Positions 1 through 6,924 of a stretch of DNA of 10,234 nucleotides are shown here, piece after piece. Each line of letters starts with the position of its first letter. Within the stretch, counting starts at the first letter, position 1. Source of the stretch: JBFGJY01 sp041576975 (lineage in GTDB: Bacteria > Pseudomonadota > Gammaproteobacteria > UBA4575); assembly GCA_041576975.1 (NCBI GenBank), contig JBFGJY010000081.1, positions 1 to 10,234 on the forward strand. Direction: 5' to 3'. The notes beneath the pieces are model-generated. The model saw only the letters and a list, made by a program, of their open reading frames with translations. It was not told where the DNA came from and did not search any database. The translations under genes and the position numbers were made by a program.

Positions 1-70
1 CCCCCATACTCACCACTGGATATAAAGACGCCGCAACGGCCAAGACCATACTCATTAGAATTGTTTTCAT
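1..70 (-). CDS. N-terminus of a probably secreted protein (cut by window edge)
   Basis: Only the first 23 codons lie in the window, read leftward from an ATG at 70-68. They give MKTILMSMVLAVAASLYPVV and then SMG: a short basic n-region (K2) followed by a hydrophobic stretch, as in a Sec signal peptide. An in-frame TGA lies two codons upstream (76-74), so this ATG is the first possible start. A GAGG Shine-Dalgarno match (83-80) sits nine bases before it. The mature protein is outside the window, so no function can be given. It follows hemF on the same strand after 187 bases. The opposite strand is also open here (3-182), so the call rests on the signal-like sequence and the ribosome binding site. 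Confidence 0.45.
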   Translation of the reverse strand, partial: MKTILMSMVLAVAASLYPVVSMG

Positions 71-198
71 TGTTCACAGCCTCATTTCCAAAGTTAAGAA
101 TTCCTTAGATAAAAAAAGATTAACTGAGAAACCGGAAGGCCGTATTGATATCAATCAAGCAATCCTTAGAAGAATTGAATAGGCAATAACGAGAAGTG

Positions 199-251
199 AA
201 TGTTGGCTATGGGTCGTAAGCAGACATTGACCTCTTGAGCTAAAGCCAACA
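199..251. repeat. Nested palindromic intergenic element downstream of hemF
   Basis: The outer arms TGTTGGCT (201-208) and AGCCAACA (244-251) are perfect 8-base inverted repeats. The inside holds a second pair, GGTC (212-215) and GACC (229-232). The left arm in its longer form AATGTTGGCT (199-208) can instead pair with AGCAGACATT (219-228) at 8 of 10 positions, giving a competing hairpin. The right arm ends seven bases beyond the hemF stop codon. No T-run follows in the hemF direction, so it is not a standard intrinsic terminator. The shape suits a REP-like or other dispersed palindromic repeat that could protect the 3' end of the hemF message. Whether it recurs in the genome cannot be seen here. 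Confidence 0.5.
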
Positions 252-257
252 ATTCCT

Positions 258-1169
258 TTATTGTCCAAGCCAGTCACGCGCAGGGAGATATTCTTTGTAT
301 AACTCCTCTTCCGCGCTGCCCACCTCAGGTTGCCAGTCGTACTCCCAACGGACTTGTGGTGGCAAAGACATCAAAATTGATTCGGTGCGTCCTCCAGATT
401 GGAGGCCAAATAAAGTGCCCCGATCATAAACGAGATTAAATTCAACATAGCGACCGCGCCGATAGAGTTGAAAGTTGCGTTCATGTTCACCAAATGCATG
501 ATCTTTGCGACGTTCTACTATGGGGAGATAAGCCTGTAAAAAATGATCGCCTACACTTTTGAATAATTTAAAACTATTTTCAAAACTATCCGCAGTATAG
601 TCGTCAAAAAACAATCCACCGATGCCGCGTGCCTCATTTCGATGTTTGATAAAAAAATATTCATCACACCACTGTTTAAATTTTGGATATAGGCTTTTAT
701 CAATTACATCACAGGCCTGTTTTGCGGTTTGATGCCAAAATACGGCATCTTCTTTAAATCCATAATAGGGCGTGAGATCAAAACCTCCGCCAAACCACCA
801 TGCTGGCGGCTCATTTACTTTCTCAGCAATAAAAAATCGCACATTACAATGCGAGGTCGGCACATAAGGGTTGTGTGGGTGAATAACAATCGACACGCCC
901 ATGGCTTTAAAATGACGACCTGCAAGTTCCGGTCGTTGAGTGGTGGCTGCAGGTGGTAACCGGTCGCCAAAGACATGTGAAAAACCTACTCCAGCCTGCT
1001 CAAACACGCCCCCATTTTGCATGATTCGGGTTCTTCCTCCGCCGCCTTCGGGACGTTGCCACTCATCCTCGCGAAACTTTGCGATACCATCCATCTTTTC
1101 AAGTAGCTCGCAATTACGATCTTGCAAGGTCTGTAAATAGCTCAATACGTTTTCAATATTAGGCGCCAT
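258..1169 (-). CDS. hemF: Oxygen-dependent coproporphyrinogen III oxidase
   Basis: This cytoplasmic enzyme uses O2 to decarboxylate two propionate side chains of coproporphyrinogen III to vinyl groups, giving protoporphyrinogen IX, a late step of haem synthesis. The 303-residue protein is full length (E. coli HemF is 299). Family blocks appear in order: QNGGVFEQAGVGFSHV (51-66), HFKAMGVSIVIHPHNPYVPT (86-105), GGGFDLTPYYGF (127-138), the signature around FFIKHRNEARGIGG (172-185), and YVEFNLVYDRGT followed by LFGLQSGGRTESIL (241-266). The conserved histidines and the arginine-rich segment near 237-240 are present. It is the last gene of the minus-strand cluster, six bases after tsaC, so the two are probably co-transcribed. 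Only a purine-rich AAAGAAG, very close to the ATG, could serve as ribosome binding site. It implies aerobic or microaerobic haem synthesis. Confidence 0.97.
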   Translation of the reverse strand: MAPNIENVLSYLQTLQDRNCELLEKMDGIAKFREDEWQRPEGGGGRTRIMQNGGVFEQAGVGFSHVFGDRLPPAATTQRPELAGRHFKAMGVSIVIHPHNPYVPTSHCNVRFFIAEKVNEPPAWWFGGGFDLTPYYGFKEDAVFWHQTAKQACDVIDKSLYPKFKQWCDEYFFIKHRNEARGIGGLFFDDYTADSFENSFKLFKSVGDHFLQAYLPIVERRKDHAFGEHERNFQLYRRGRYVEFNLVYDRGTLFGLQSGGRTESILMSLPPQVRWEYDWQPEVGSAEEELYKEYLPARDWLGQ

Positions 1170-1175
1170 ACTTCT

Positions 1176-1733
1176 TTAATTACTGCGACGTAGAATTTTC
1201 CCGCTGATTAGATCGCGGATTTCACTCGGTACTCCTGTGCCTGGTGTACCTATGATTACATAGTCTAGGTAGGGACCAAACCAGTCTCTTAGTTGTTTTG
1301 CATTTACTGCAATGGGGTAATCAGAAAAATTAGCGCTGGTGGAGACAACCGCACCCAATATTTTGCACAATTTGCTTGCAATTGGGTGTTGTGTAATGCG
1401 TATGGCGACACGATCATGTGCGCCGGTAATCCAAACGGGTATTAAACGTTGTGCAGGCAACAGCCAGGTCGTAGGTGTAGTGGAAGAGGTTGATAAAATT
1501 TCGGAAGTCTGTTTTGTTGATAGGGGTTCTGAATATCCTTCAAGTGCATGCACGCTTTCTATTAACAAGATTAACCCCTTTTCTATACTGCGATGTTTTA
1601 ACCACAAAATTTTTTCAACGGCAGTTTGGTTATTAGGGTCACAGCCTAGGCCCAAAACGGTATCCGTAGAATACGCGATAACACCACCTTGTTGGATGAT
1701 TGTTGCGGCTTGCGAAAGTTGATTAGCCAGCAC
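1176..1733 (-). CDS. tsaC: L-threonylcarbamoyladenylate synthase (TsaC/YrdC family)
   Basis: The enzyme joins threonine, bicarbonate and ATP into threonylcarbamoyl-AMP. TsaBDE then transfers the threonylcarbamoyl group to A37 of ANN-decoding tRNAs (t6A). The protein has 185 residues and is the short TsaC form, without the C-terminal Sua5 domain. Visible motifs are GGVIAYSTDTVLGLGCDP (16-33), KHRSIEKGLILL (46-57, the KxR...KG nucleotide site), STSAN (131-135) and PSEIRDL (169-175). The usual Pro-Thr-acidic motif reads Ser-Thr-Asp (22-24), a mild variant. The start is GTG at 1733: an in-frame TGA lies two codons upstream, so no longer standard start exists. No clear Shine-Dalgarno is visible, which fits coupling to topA, whose stop is 31 bases upstream. 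Confidence 0.95.
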   Translation of the reverse strand: MLANQLSQAATIIQQGGVIAYSTDTVLGLGCDPNNQTAVEKILWLKHRSIEKGLILLIESVHALEGYSEPLSTKQTSEILSTSSTTPTTWLLPAQRLIPVWITGAHDRVAIRITQHPIASKLCKILGAVVSTSANFSDYPIAVNAKQLRDWFGPYLDYVIIGTPGTGVPSEIRDLISGKILRRSN

Positions 1734-1764
1734 AATTCAAATGCATCGATAGTACTTAGTAGGT

Positions 1765-4167
1765 TTACTCAGATTTGCGGCTTTTCTTTGCAGTTTTCTT
1801 TTTTGTAGTTTTTTTAGTCGCTGTTTTCTTTTTAGTTGCCTTTTTAGCAGCTTTATTAGGCGCCGCTTTCTTACCTCTACGCCAACCTTTCTTCTCCGGT
1901 GCCTCGGTAATCATTTTCTCACATTCCTCTAATGTAAGCGCAGTGGGTTCTTGATTTTTAGGCACCTTTACATTTTTATTTCCATCAGTGATATAGGGTC
2001 CATAACGGCCGTTTAAGATTTGTATGTTTTGTTCTTCAAACACTTTAATTATTTTATTGGCATCTTCGATTTTTTTCTCAGCTATAACTTCTAACGCACG
2101 ATTTAAAGTAATCGTATGAGGGTCATCATTTTTTATTGAAACGTATTTACTGCCATATTTTACATAGGGGCCAAATCGCCCAATACTGGCTTGCACAGGC
2201 TCACCTTCTGCAGTTTCTCCAAGTTTGCGCGGTAGCTTGAATAACTCCATCGCCTCTTCAAAAGTAACTTCAGACATTTTTTGACCAGGTCGAAGTCCGG
2301 CAAATTTAGGTTTTTCTTCATCGTCTTTTGTCCCGATTTGCACAAAGGGCCCATAGCGACCCATACGTACGCTAACGGGTTTGCCAGATTTTGGATCCAC
2401 TCCCAGCTCACGCGCTTGTACGGCTTCTTCACGTGTTACGGTTTTTTCCTTATCAATAACTAAAGCACTAAAAGGTTTCCAATAGGCGTGTAATACGGGC
2501 ACTAATTCTTTTTCGCCACGTGAAATTTCGTCTAGCTCATCTTCAAGTCGTGCGGTAAAGTCGTAGTCGACATATTGGGTAAAATGTTTAGTAAGAAAAT
2601 CGTTTACCAGTCTACCCATTTCTGTAGGTGTGAAACGTCGATTTTCAACTTCGGCATACTCCCGATTTTGCAAGGTCGAAATAATACTCGCATATGTTGA
2701 GGGCCGACCAATACCATATTCCTCCAGGGTTTTGACCAGACTCGCTTCTGTAAATCGTGGCGGTGGTTCAGTAAAATGTTGTTCTGCTCTTATCTCATTG
2801 AGTTTTACGTTTTCACCAACTTCTAAATTCGGCAACATACGTTCATCGGATTCACCTTTTTTATCATCTAGACTTTCTTGGTAGACCTGCATAAAACCTG
2901 GTTTCTTTATCGATGAGCCTGTGGCACGAAAAACATTACCCTCGCCGCATGCAAATTCTACTGCTACTAAATTCAACGTGGCATAAATCATCTGGCTTGC
3001 GACTGCACGCTTCCAGATCAAGCTGTAAAGTTTGTATTGGTCCGCACTTAGAAATTTTTTAATTTCATCAGGGGCACGCATAAATGAGGTAGGACGGATT
3101 GCCTCATGGGCCTCTTGCGCGTTTTTGGATTTGGTTTTAAAGATTCGCACTTCGTTCGGTAAATTGTCTTTGCCAAATCGTTGTTTGATGAACTCACGTA
3201 ACTCATCTAGTGCCTCTTGCGCCAGTACCACAGAATCTGTACGCATATACGTGATTAAACCCATTGCCCCATCGCCGAGATCAATGCCCTCATATAGTTG
3301 CTGTGCTACACGCATGGTTTTTTGGGCCGAGAAGCGTAGTTTACGCACCGATTCTTGTTGTAAGGTTGAGGTAATAAAAGGTGCCGCAGGATTACGTTTG
3401 CGTTCCTTTTTATCTACAGTTTTAACTGTGAGATTGCCGTTAGCGTTTTGATCAAGTAATTGTTTGGCCGCTGTTGCATCTTTCTCATTATTGATATCGA
3501 ACTGCTCAAGTTTCTTATCTTTATAAATACTGAGTTTAGAAAGAAATTCCTGCTTGTCTTTTTCACAATCTGCTTCGATTGTCCAATATTCTTGAGGTAC
3601 GAATTTCTCAATTTCGTCTTCACGTTCACAAATCAAGCGTAAGGCAGGACTTTGAACTCGACCCGCGGAAAGCCCGCGCTTGATTTTTTTCCAAAGTAAC
3701 GGAGAGAGATTAAAACCTACGAGATAATCCATCGCGCGCCGCGCCTGTTGCGCACTGATTAATTCACTAGAAAGTTTTCGTGGATTGTCGATGGCGTCGT
3801 TTACTGCACGTTTGGTGATCTCATAAAACACCACACGGTATACTTCCTTGTCCTCTAATAAACCGCGTTCTTTTAGTATTTCATAGAGATGCCAAGAAAT
3901 GGCTTCACCTTCACGGTCAGGGTCAGTTGCAAGATACAGCGCTTCAGAGGTTTTTAACGCCTTAGAGATGGCTGAAACATGTTTTTCGTTTTTTTCAATA
4001 ATTTCATATTTCATTTCGAAATTATTGTCTGGATCTACTGCCCCCTCTTTTGGGATCAAATCTCGCACATGTCCATAGGATGCAAGCACACCGAAATCTT
4101 TACCAAGATATTTTTCAATAGTCTTGGCCTTGGCAGGTGATTCAACTATGACTAAATTTTTACTCAT
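1765..4167 (-). CDS. topA: DNA topoisomerase I (type IA), zinc-finger-less form
   Basis: This enzyme relaxes negative supercoils by cutting one strand and passing the other. The TOPRIM domain has VIVESPAKAKTIEKYLG (6-22) with E9, and DPDREGEA (82-89) with the Mg-binding acids D82, D84 and E86. The catalytic tyrosine is Y307 in GLITYMRTDS (303-312). EAHEAIRPT (352-360) and YGIGRPSTYASII (484-496) complete the core. The C-terminal part has three repeats of the RxGPY type (MGRYGPFVQIG 602-612, IGRFGPYVKYG 662-672, LNGRYGPYITDG 718-729). It then has a tail of about 36 residues, mostly Lys, Ala and Thr. The four-cysteine zinc fingers of E. coli TopA are absent; this C-terminal form is known from Gram-positives, actinobacteria and some gammaproteobacteria. 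Length is 800 residues (E. coli 865). The ribosome binding site is weak. A 209-base gap separates it from dprA, so it may have its own promoter. Confidence 0.97.
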   Translation of the reverse strand: MSKNLVIVESPAKAKTIEKYLGKDFGVLASYGHVRDLIPKEGAVDPDNNFEMKYEIIEKNEKHVSAISKALKTSEALYLATDPDREGEAISWHLYEILKERGLLEDKEVYRVVFYEITKRAVNDAIDNPRKLSSELISAQQARRAMDYLVGFNLSPLLWKKIKRGLSAGRVQSPALRLICEREDEIEKFVPQEYWTIEADCEKDKQEFLSKLSIYKDKKLEQFDINNEKDATAAKQLLDQNANGNLTVKTVDKKERKRNPAAPFITSTLQQESVRKLRFSAQKTMRVAQQLYEGIDLGDGAMGLITYMRTDSVVLAQEALDELREFIKQRFGKDNLPNEVRIFKTKSKNAQEAHEAIRPTSFMRAPDEIKKFLSADQYKLYSLIWKRAVASQMIYATLNLVAVEFACGEGNVFRATGSSIKKPGFMQVYQESLDDKKGESDERMLPNLEVGENVKLNEIRAEQHFTEPPPRFTEASLVKTLEEYGIGRPSTYASIISTLQNREYAEVENRRFTPTEMGRLVNDFLTKHFTQYVDYDFTARLEDELDEISRGEKELVPVLHAYWKPFSALVIDKEKTVTREEAVQARELGVDPKSGKPVSVRMGRYGPFVQIGTKDDEEKPKFAGLRPGQKMSEVTFEEAMELFKLPRKLGETAEGEPVQASIGRFGPYVKYGSKYVSIKNDDPHTITLNRALEVIAEKKIEDANKIIKVFEEQNIQILNGRYGPYITDGNKNVKVPKNQEPTALTLEECEKMITEAPEKKGWRRGKKAAPNKAAKKATKKKTATKKTTKKKTAKKSRKSE

Positions 4168-4240
4168 GCCCAGGCTTAGATAAAATAAAAACTAGTAGTG
4201 GATTTTGAAAACAACCAATCCCTGTATATTGAAGAATGAG

Positions 4241-4253
4241 GTTCGCGGCGAAC
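4241..4253. promoter_or_regulatory. GC-rich palindrome in the topA leader, possible operator
   Basis: GTTCGCGGCGAAC is a perfect inverted repeat with 6-base arms around one central base. It lies in an otherwise AT-rich 209-base gap, about 75 bases upstream of the topA start. As RNA on the minus strand it would form a 5-base-pair hairpin with a CCG loop. No T-run follows, so a terminator for dprA is unlikely. It could be an operator, or chance. No convincing pair of promoter hexamers could be placed around it. Confidence 0.25.
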
Positions 4254-4376
4254 TAATACGCGTTTCTTGCGCTTTTGTAAATGATTATTGGGAATTCTTT
4301 TATGTTAGCAAAATCAAGATACTACTATTATGTATTCATTCTGCATGGCCTGTCACAGCTGATAACCGATACATTG

Positions 4377-5288
4377 CTAGGCCTGAAATGTGCGTACATA
4401 CATTCCGTTACCATTGTGCGTAACTTGCCCATTAAGCTCTAAAATCAAAAGGATAGAAGACACCACCTCGGCGTCAAGGCCACTGCGGTCGATTAAATTA
4501 TCAATACTTATTGGTTCATACCCCATACTATCTAAAATCTTTTTATGCTCTGGATCCTGTTTATGATTTGTAGTGCTGGAAGCGACTTGATTTCCATCCA
4601 TATGGGTTGATAGTTCACTCAAATCAATATGGTGTTTCAATTCCTCTAAAATATCTTCTACTGTTTCCACCAGTTTAGCGCCATTACGAATTAAGGCATG
4701 ACTGCCTTTCGAGAGAGGGCTATGTATAGAACCAGGTATAGCAAATACTTCACGGCCTTGCTCACCTGCCAAGCGGGCTGTAATTAACGAACCACTTTTA
4801 ATAGAGGCCTCTACAACCAATACGCCTAAGCTTAATCCACTCATAATGCGGTTGCGTCGAGGAAAATGTCCTGGCTTTGGCAATGTACCAATTGGAAACT
4901 CTGAAATGATTATGCCTTGTTGGGTAATTTGTTCCGCTAATTGTCTATGTTCTGCTGGATAGACACGATCTAGCCCACATGCAGCTACTGCAATGGTATG
5001 ACCAATTCGAGCTTGTAATGCACCAGAATGCGCAGCCCCGTCTATTCCACTTGCCAAACCACTGGTGATCACCAGCCCTGCTTGCGCGAGCTTGTGTGCA
5101 AATACAGTGGCAATCTCTTTACCATTGGTACTGGCGTTGCGGCTCCCGACAATCGCAAGTTGTGGATCAGATAATAATTGTGGAACGAGTTCATTTTTTC
5201 CTATCGCATACAACACGATGGGCGGATCTGAAATTTGCTTTAAAAGGTCTGGGTAATTGGCATCTTGTATTGTAATAAGATGATGCAT
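4377..5288 (-). CDS. dprA: DNA-processing protein DprA, Rossmann and winged-helix part (gene frameshifted)
   Basis: DprA binds single-stranded DNA that enters the cell during natural transformation and loads RecA on it. This 303-residue reading covers the Rossmann-like core: AIVGSRNAST (45-54), ITSGLASGIDGAAHSGAL (74-91), VAACGLDRVYPAEH (101-114), GHFPRRNRIMSGLS (140-153), SGSLITARLAGEQGREVFAI (165-184) and KGSHALIRNGA (194-204). A C-terminal winged-helix domain follows (about 250-298). The ATG at 5288 is not the natural start. In-frame codons before it read DLEWLQHD and run into HHLITIQDANYPDLL, the usual DprA linker. No ATG, GTG or TTG occurs between the in-frame stop at 5414-5412 and this ATG. 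The missing N-terminus lies upstream in another frame (5506-5342). Joined by one added base, the protein would have about 376 residues, close to E. coli Smf/DprA (374). The core itself looks intact. Confidence 0.9.
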   Translation of the reverse strand: MHHLITIQDANYPDLLKQISDPPIVLYAIGKNELVPQLLSDPQLAIVGSRNASTNGKEIATVFAHKLAQAGLVITSGLASGIDGAAHSGALQARIGHTIAVAACGLDRVYPAEHRQLAEQITQQGIIISEFPIGTLPKPGHFPRRNRIMSGLSLGVLVVEASIKSGSLITARLAGEQGREVFAIPGSIHSPLSKGSHALIRNGAKLVETVEDILEELKHHIDLSELSTHMDGNQVASSTTNHKQDPEHKKILDSMGYEPISIDNLIDRSGLDAEVVSSILLILELNGQVTHNGNGMYVRTFQA

Positions 5289-5341
5289 GTCGTGTTGTAA
5301 CCATTCGAGATCTCGAGTAATTGCTATCTCATTTGGCGAGA

Positions 5342-5506
5342 TTATTCCTTCAATGACTTGGTTTGAAACCCGGCAGCCTGTAATTTTTTGTGTCCTGCGT
5401 GCAAGACGGCATCAGGAGAGCCGAACCTATCTAATAGTTTCTGCAGCGTTATCGGGCCGAGTTGGTCGACGTGGGAGAGTGCTAACCACTCTTCATGTTG
5501 TTGCAT
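5342..5506 (-). pseudogene. dprA: 5' fragment of dprA (SAM-like N-terminal domain), separated by frameshift
   Basis: Reading from the ATG at 5506, 54 codons give MQQHEEWLALSHVDQLGPIT and then a segment containing LLDRFGSPDAVLHAGHKKLQ. This is the helix-hairpin-helix/SAM-like N-terminus typical of DprA (compare family forms such as 'GIGP...LLERFGSPEAAL'). The frame stops at TAA (5344-5342), just after SLKE. The remaining dprA sequence continues in the -1 frame as IISPNEIAITRDLEWLQ. One extra A in the GGAATAATC stretch would give an unbroken ...SLKEIISPNE... reading. No slippery heptamer is seen at the junction, so programmed frameshifting is unlikely. The break is either a real one-base deletion or a sequencing error. 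Confidence 0.85.
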
Positions 5507-5531
5507 ATGCTACTGCGATTTGTTTTTCGCA

Positions 5532-5537
5532 ATTGTA
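5532..5537 (-). promoter_or_regulatory. Possible -10 box for dprA
   Basis: On the minus strand TACAAT (5 of 6 to the sigma-70 consensus) lies 25 bases upstream of the dprA ATG at 5506, within the 111-base gap after the LysM gene. The best -35 candidate (TTCGTA, 16-base spacing) matches only 3 of 6 positions. This is a weak prediction; dprA may simply be read through from the LysM gene. Confidence 0.25.
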
Positions 5538-5617
5538 GCGAGATCTGTTTGTGTACGAAAAGCCCTACAGCTTAATTAGAGAGTAATTCGGTATATCAAA
5601 GCCGTGTAACAGTGAAC

Positions 5618-6823
5618 TCAAGGATTTGCTACTGAATCCCCGATCTGAATCGGTCTTGAGGTTTCCATGATTAACGCATAGCTAACTTTTTCAAATGTGC
5701 GGAACACCATTGCAAAACCAGCTTTTTCCTCAGGTAATTCTACAAAAGTCAATGATCCTGGCTTTTCAAAAGGATCATCCAGGACTCGACCTGCTTGATT
5801 AACTGCAAGCACGTGGCCTTTTTCGATGCCATCACGATCCCCAAGGTTCAAGGTTACGACTTGATATGTTCCCACCTGACTGATTGCATCAAACAACGAA
5901 ATAATATACCCATGCATTTTCGCATCCGGTGCATGTGGAACAAATTCGGTATCTTGGTCATTAAAGTTAATCGGTAGCAATCGATCCCCTCGCAAGGCCT
6001 CACGCTTCACTTGGGATATGTCAAAGGTTGCAGGATCATCTAAGCGTATAATTTCCCCATCGCCTACCATAATTGCTTCATAACCGAGCAATTCATTTGT
6101 TTTAGGATCATAGTATGCGTCGCCAGGCCTAAATACTGTAAAACTTCCCTGTGCATCGGTATCAAGACCTCTAACATAAACACGCTCACCACTACCATAG
6201 GCTAAGCGCGGTTCTTGTGAGCCAATAATATACGGAGCGCTTTCCAGGGTCTCTTCGCTGACTACACGTGGACGAATAATAAATTGTTGAATAGCATTAA
6301 TCGGAATGCTATAGACACCAGCATCAATATCCTCGGAACGAATTTTTGGTGAAAGTCGCTCAGTCCCGGCAATACGTGGTCCGTCAGCAACCGTAAGATA
6401 TGGTTTGCCACCCACGTAAAATATAGAGATGACATCCCCAGGATAAATCAGATGTGGGTTTTCAATTTGTGGATTGAGATACCAAATTTCAGGCCAATAC
6501 CACGGTTGAACTAAAAAACGATTGGATAAGTCCCATAAGGTATCACCAGGGACCACGGTATACTGTTCAGGTGCAGATGCGCGAAACTCTACATCGTGTT
6601 GATCTGGGGCTACCGGCAAGTCTTCTAAGCGAGGCGCGCCAGAATCGGATAGGCCTTGAGTTTCCGTGCCACCAACGTTAACTCCCGGTTCGCTGACTTC
6701 TACTCCGCCCTGATCTGCATCGGGAGCAGTGGAAGTTGTAGTACAAGCCACATAGGTAGCGGCAAACACCATAGCAATCAATTGCTTAAGTAATGTGCCG
6801 TGATGTATGTATTTTCCAAGCAT
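5618..6823 (-). CDS. LysM-domain envelope lipoprotein, TsaP-like (dprA-linked family)
   Basis: The 401-residue protein starts with a signal segment (basic residues to K13, hydrophobic 14-26) ending at C27 in TYVAC. This suits lipoprotein processing, though Tyr at -3 is an unusual lipobox residue. A Pro/Gly/Asp-rich linker follows (about 30-85). Then comes one LysM peptidoglycan-binding domain (88-134), with YTVVPGDTLWDLSNRFL (88-104) and the family's WPEIWYLNPQIENPHLIYPG (110-129). The remaining 270 residues are the conserved region of proteins encoded beside dprA; the Pseudomonas member (PA0020) is, to my knowledge, related to TsaP, which ties the type IV pilus secretin to peptidoglycan. A role in pilus or envelope anchoring is inference. 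The start at 6823 is supported by AAAGG (6833-6829), five bases before the ATG. It is the first gene of the minus-strand cluster. Confidence 0.88.
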   Translation of the reverse strand: MLGKYIHHGTLLKQLIAMVFAATYVACTTTSTAPDADQGGVEVSEPGVNVGGTETQGLSDSGAPRLEDLPVAPDQHDVEFRASAPEQYTVVPGDTLWDLSNRFLVQPWYWPEIWYLNPQIENPHLIYPGDVISIFYVGGKPYLTVADGPRIAGTERLSPKIRSEDIDAGVYSIPINAIQQFIIRPRVVSEETLESAPYIIGSQEPRLAYGSGERVYVRGLDTDAQGSFTVFRPGDAYYDPKTNELLGYEAIMVGDGEIIRLDDPATFDISQVKREALRGDRLLPINFNDQDTEFVPHAPDAKMHGYIISLFDAISQVGTYQVVTLNLGDRDGIEKGHVLAVNQAGRVLDDPFEKPGSLTFVELPEEKAGFAMVFRTFEKVSYALIMETSRPIQIGDSVANP

Positions 6824-6880
6824 ATGAACCTTTATCCGTTGTATAAGATGATTTTTTGTTAAACTATTTAGTACTGAAAT

Positions 6881-6894
6881 CCCTATGTGTAGGG
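6881..6894. promoter_or_regulatory. Inverted repeat in the divergent promoter region, possible operator
   Basis: CCCTA (6881-6885) and TAGGG (6890-6894) form a perfect 5-base inverted repeat around TGTG. A further T-G wobble and an A-T pair can extend it outward. It lies at about the predicted transcription start of the LysM gene and upstream of the def promoter, a place where a regulator could act on either gene. With such short arms chance is possible. Confidence 0.25.
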
Positions 6895-6896
6895 GT

Positions 6897-6924
6897 ATTC
6901 TATAGTCGCGAACTTAAAAGACAA
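6897..6924 (-). promoter_or_regulatory. Candidate sigma-70 promoter for the LysM gene cluster
   Basis: On the minus strand TTGTCT (6924-6919, 4 of 6) is followed after 16 bases by TAGAAT (6902-6897, 5 of 6). Transcription would start near 6890, giving a leader of about 67 bases before the ATG at 6823. It overlaps the candidate def promoter on the other strand, as expected for a compact divergent region. Confidence 0.35.

Noticed and set aside
112..150. Possible intrinsic terminator: CGG/CCG stem and a T-run on the minus strand (A-run 112-118)
   Set aside because: The stem is only three base pairs and is separated from the T-run by about 15 bases.
144..155. 12-base palindrome ATTGATATCAAT, similar to an FNR half-site pair
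   Set aside because: FNR sites need four bases between TTGAT and ATCAA; here there are none, so it is not an FNR box and may be chance.
3..182. 60-codon open frame on the plus strand entering from the left edge, ending in TAG at 180-182
   Set aside because: The start is outside the window, no family is recognised, and the opposite strand has a signal-peptide start with a ribosome binding site. Kept only as an alternative in the findings.
4205..4423. 72-codon plus-strand frame across the dprA-topA gap
   Set aside because: It overlaps the end of dprA, resembles no known protein, and has no clear ribosome binding site.
5336..5352. Programmed -1 frameshift in dprA
   Set aside because: No slippery heptamer in the right phase; family members are encoded in a single frame.
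5560..5575. AAGC/GCTT hairpin with a short T-run after the LysM gene on the minus strand
   Set aside because: A four-pair stem with only four Ts is too weak to call a terminator.
5287..5579. Two plus-strand open frames opposite the dprA 5' region
   Set aside because: They are antisense to the conserved DprA N-terminal domain, which explains this stretch.
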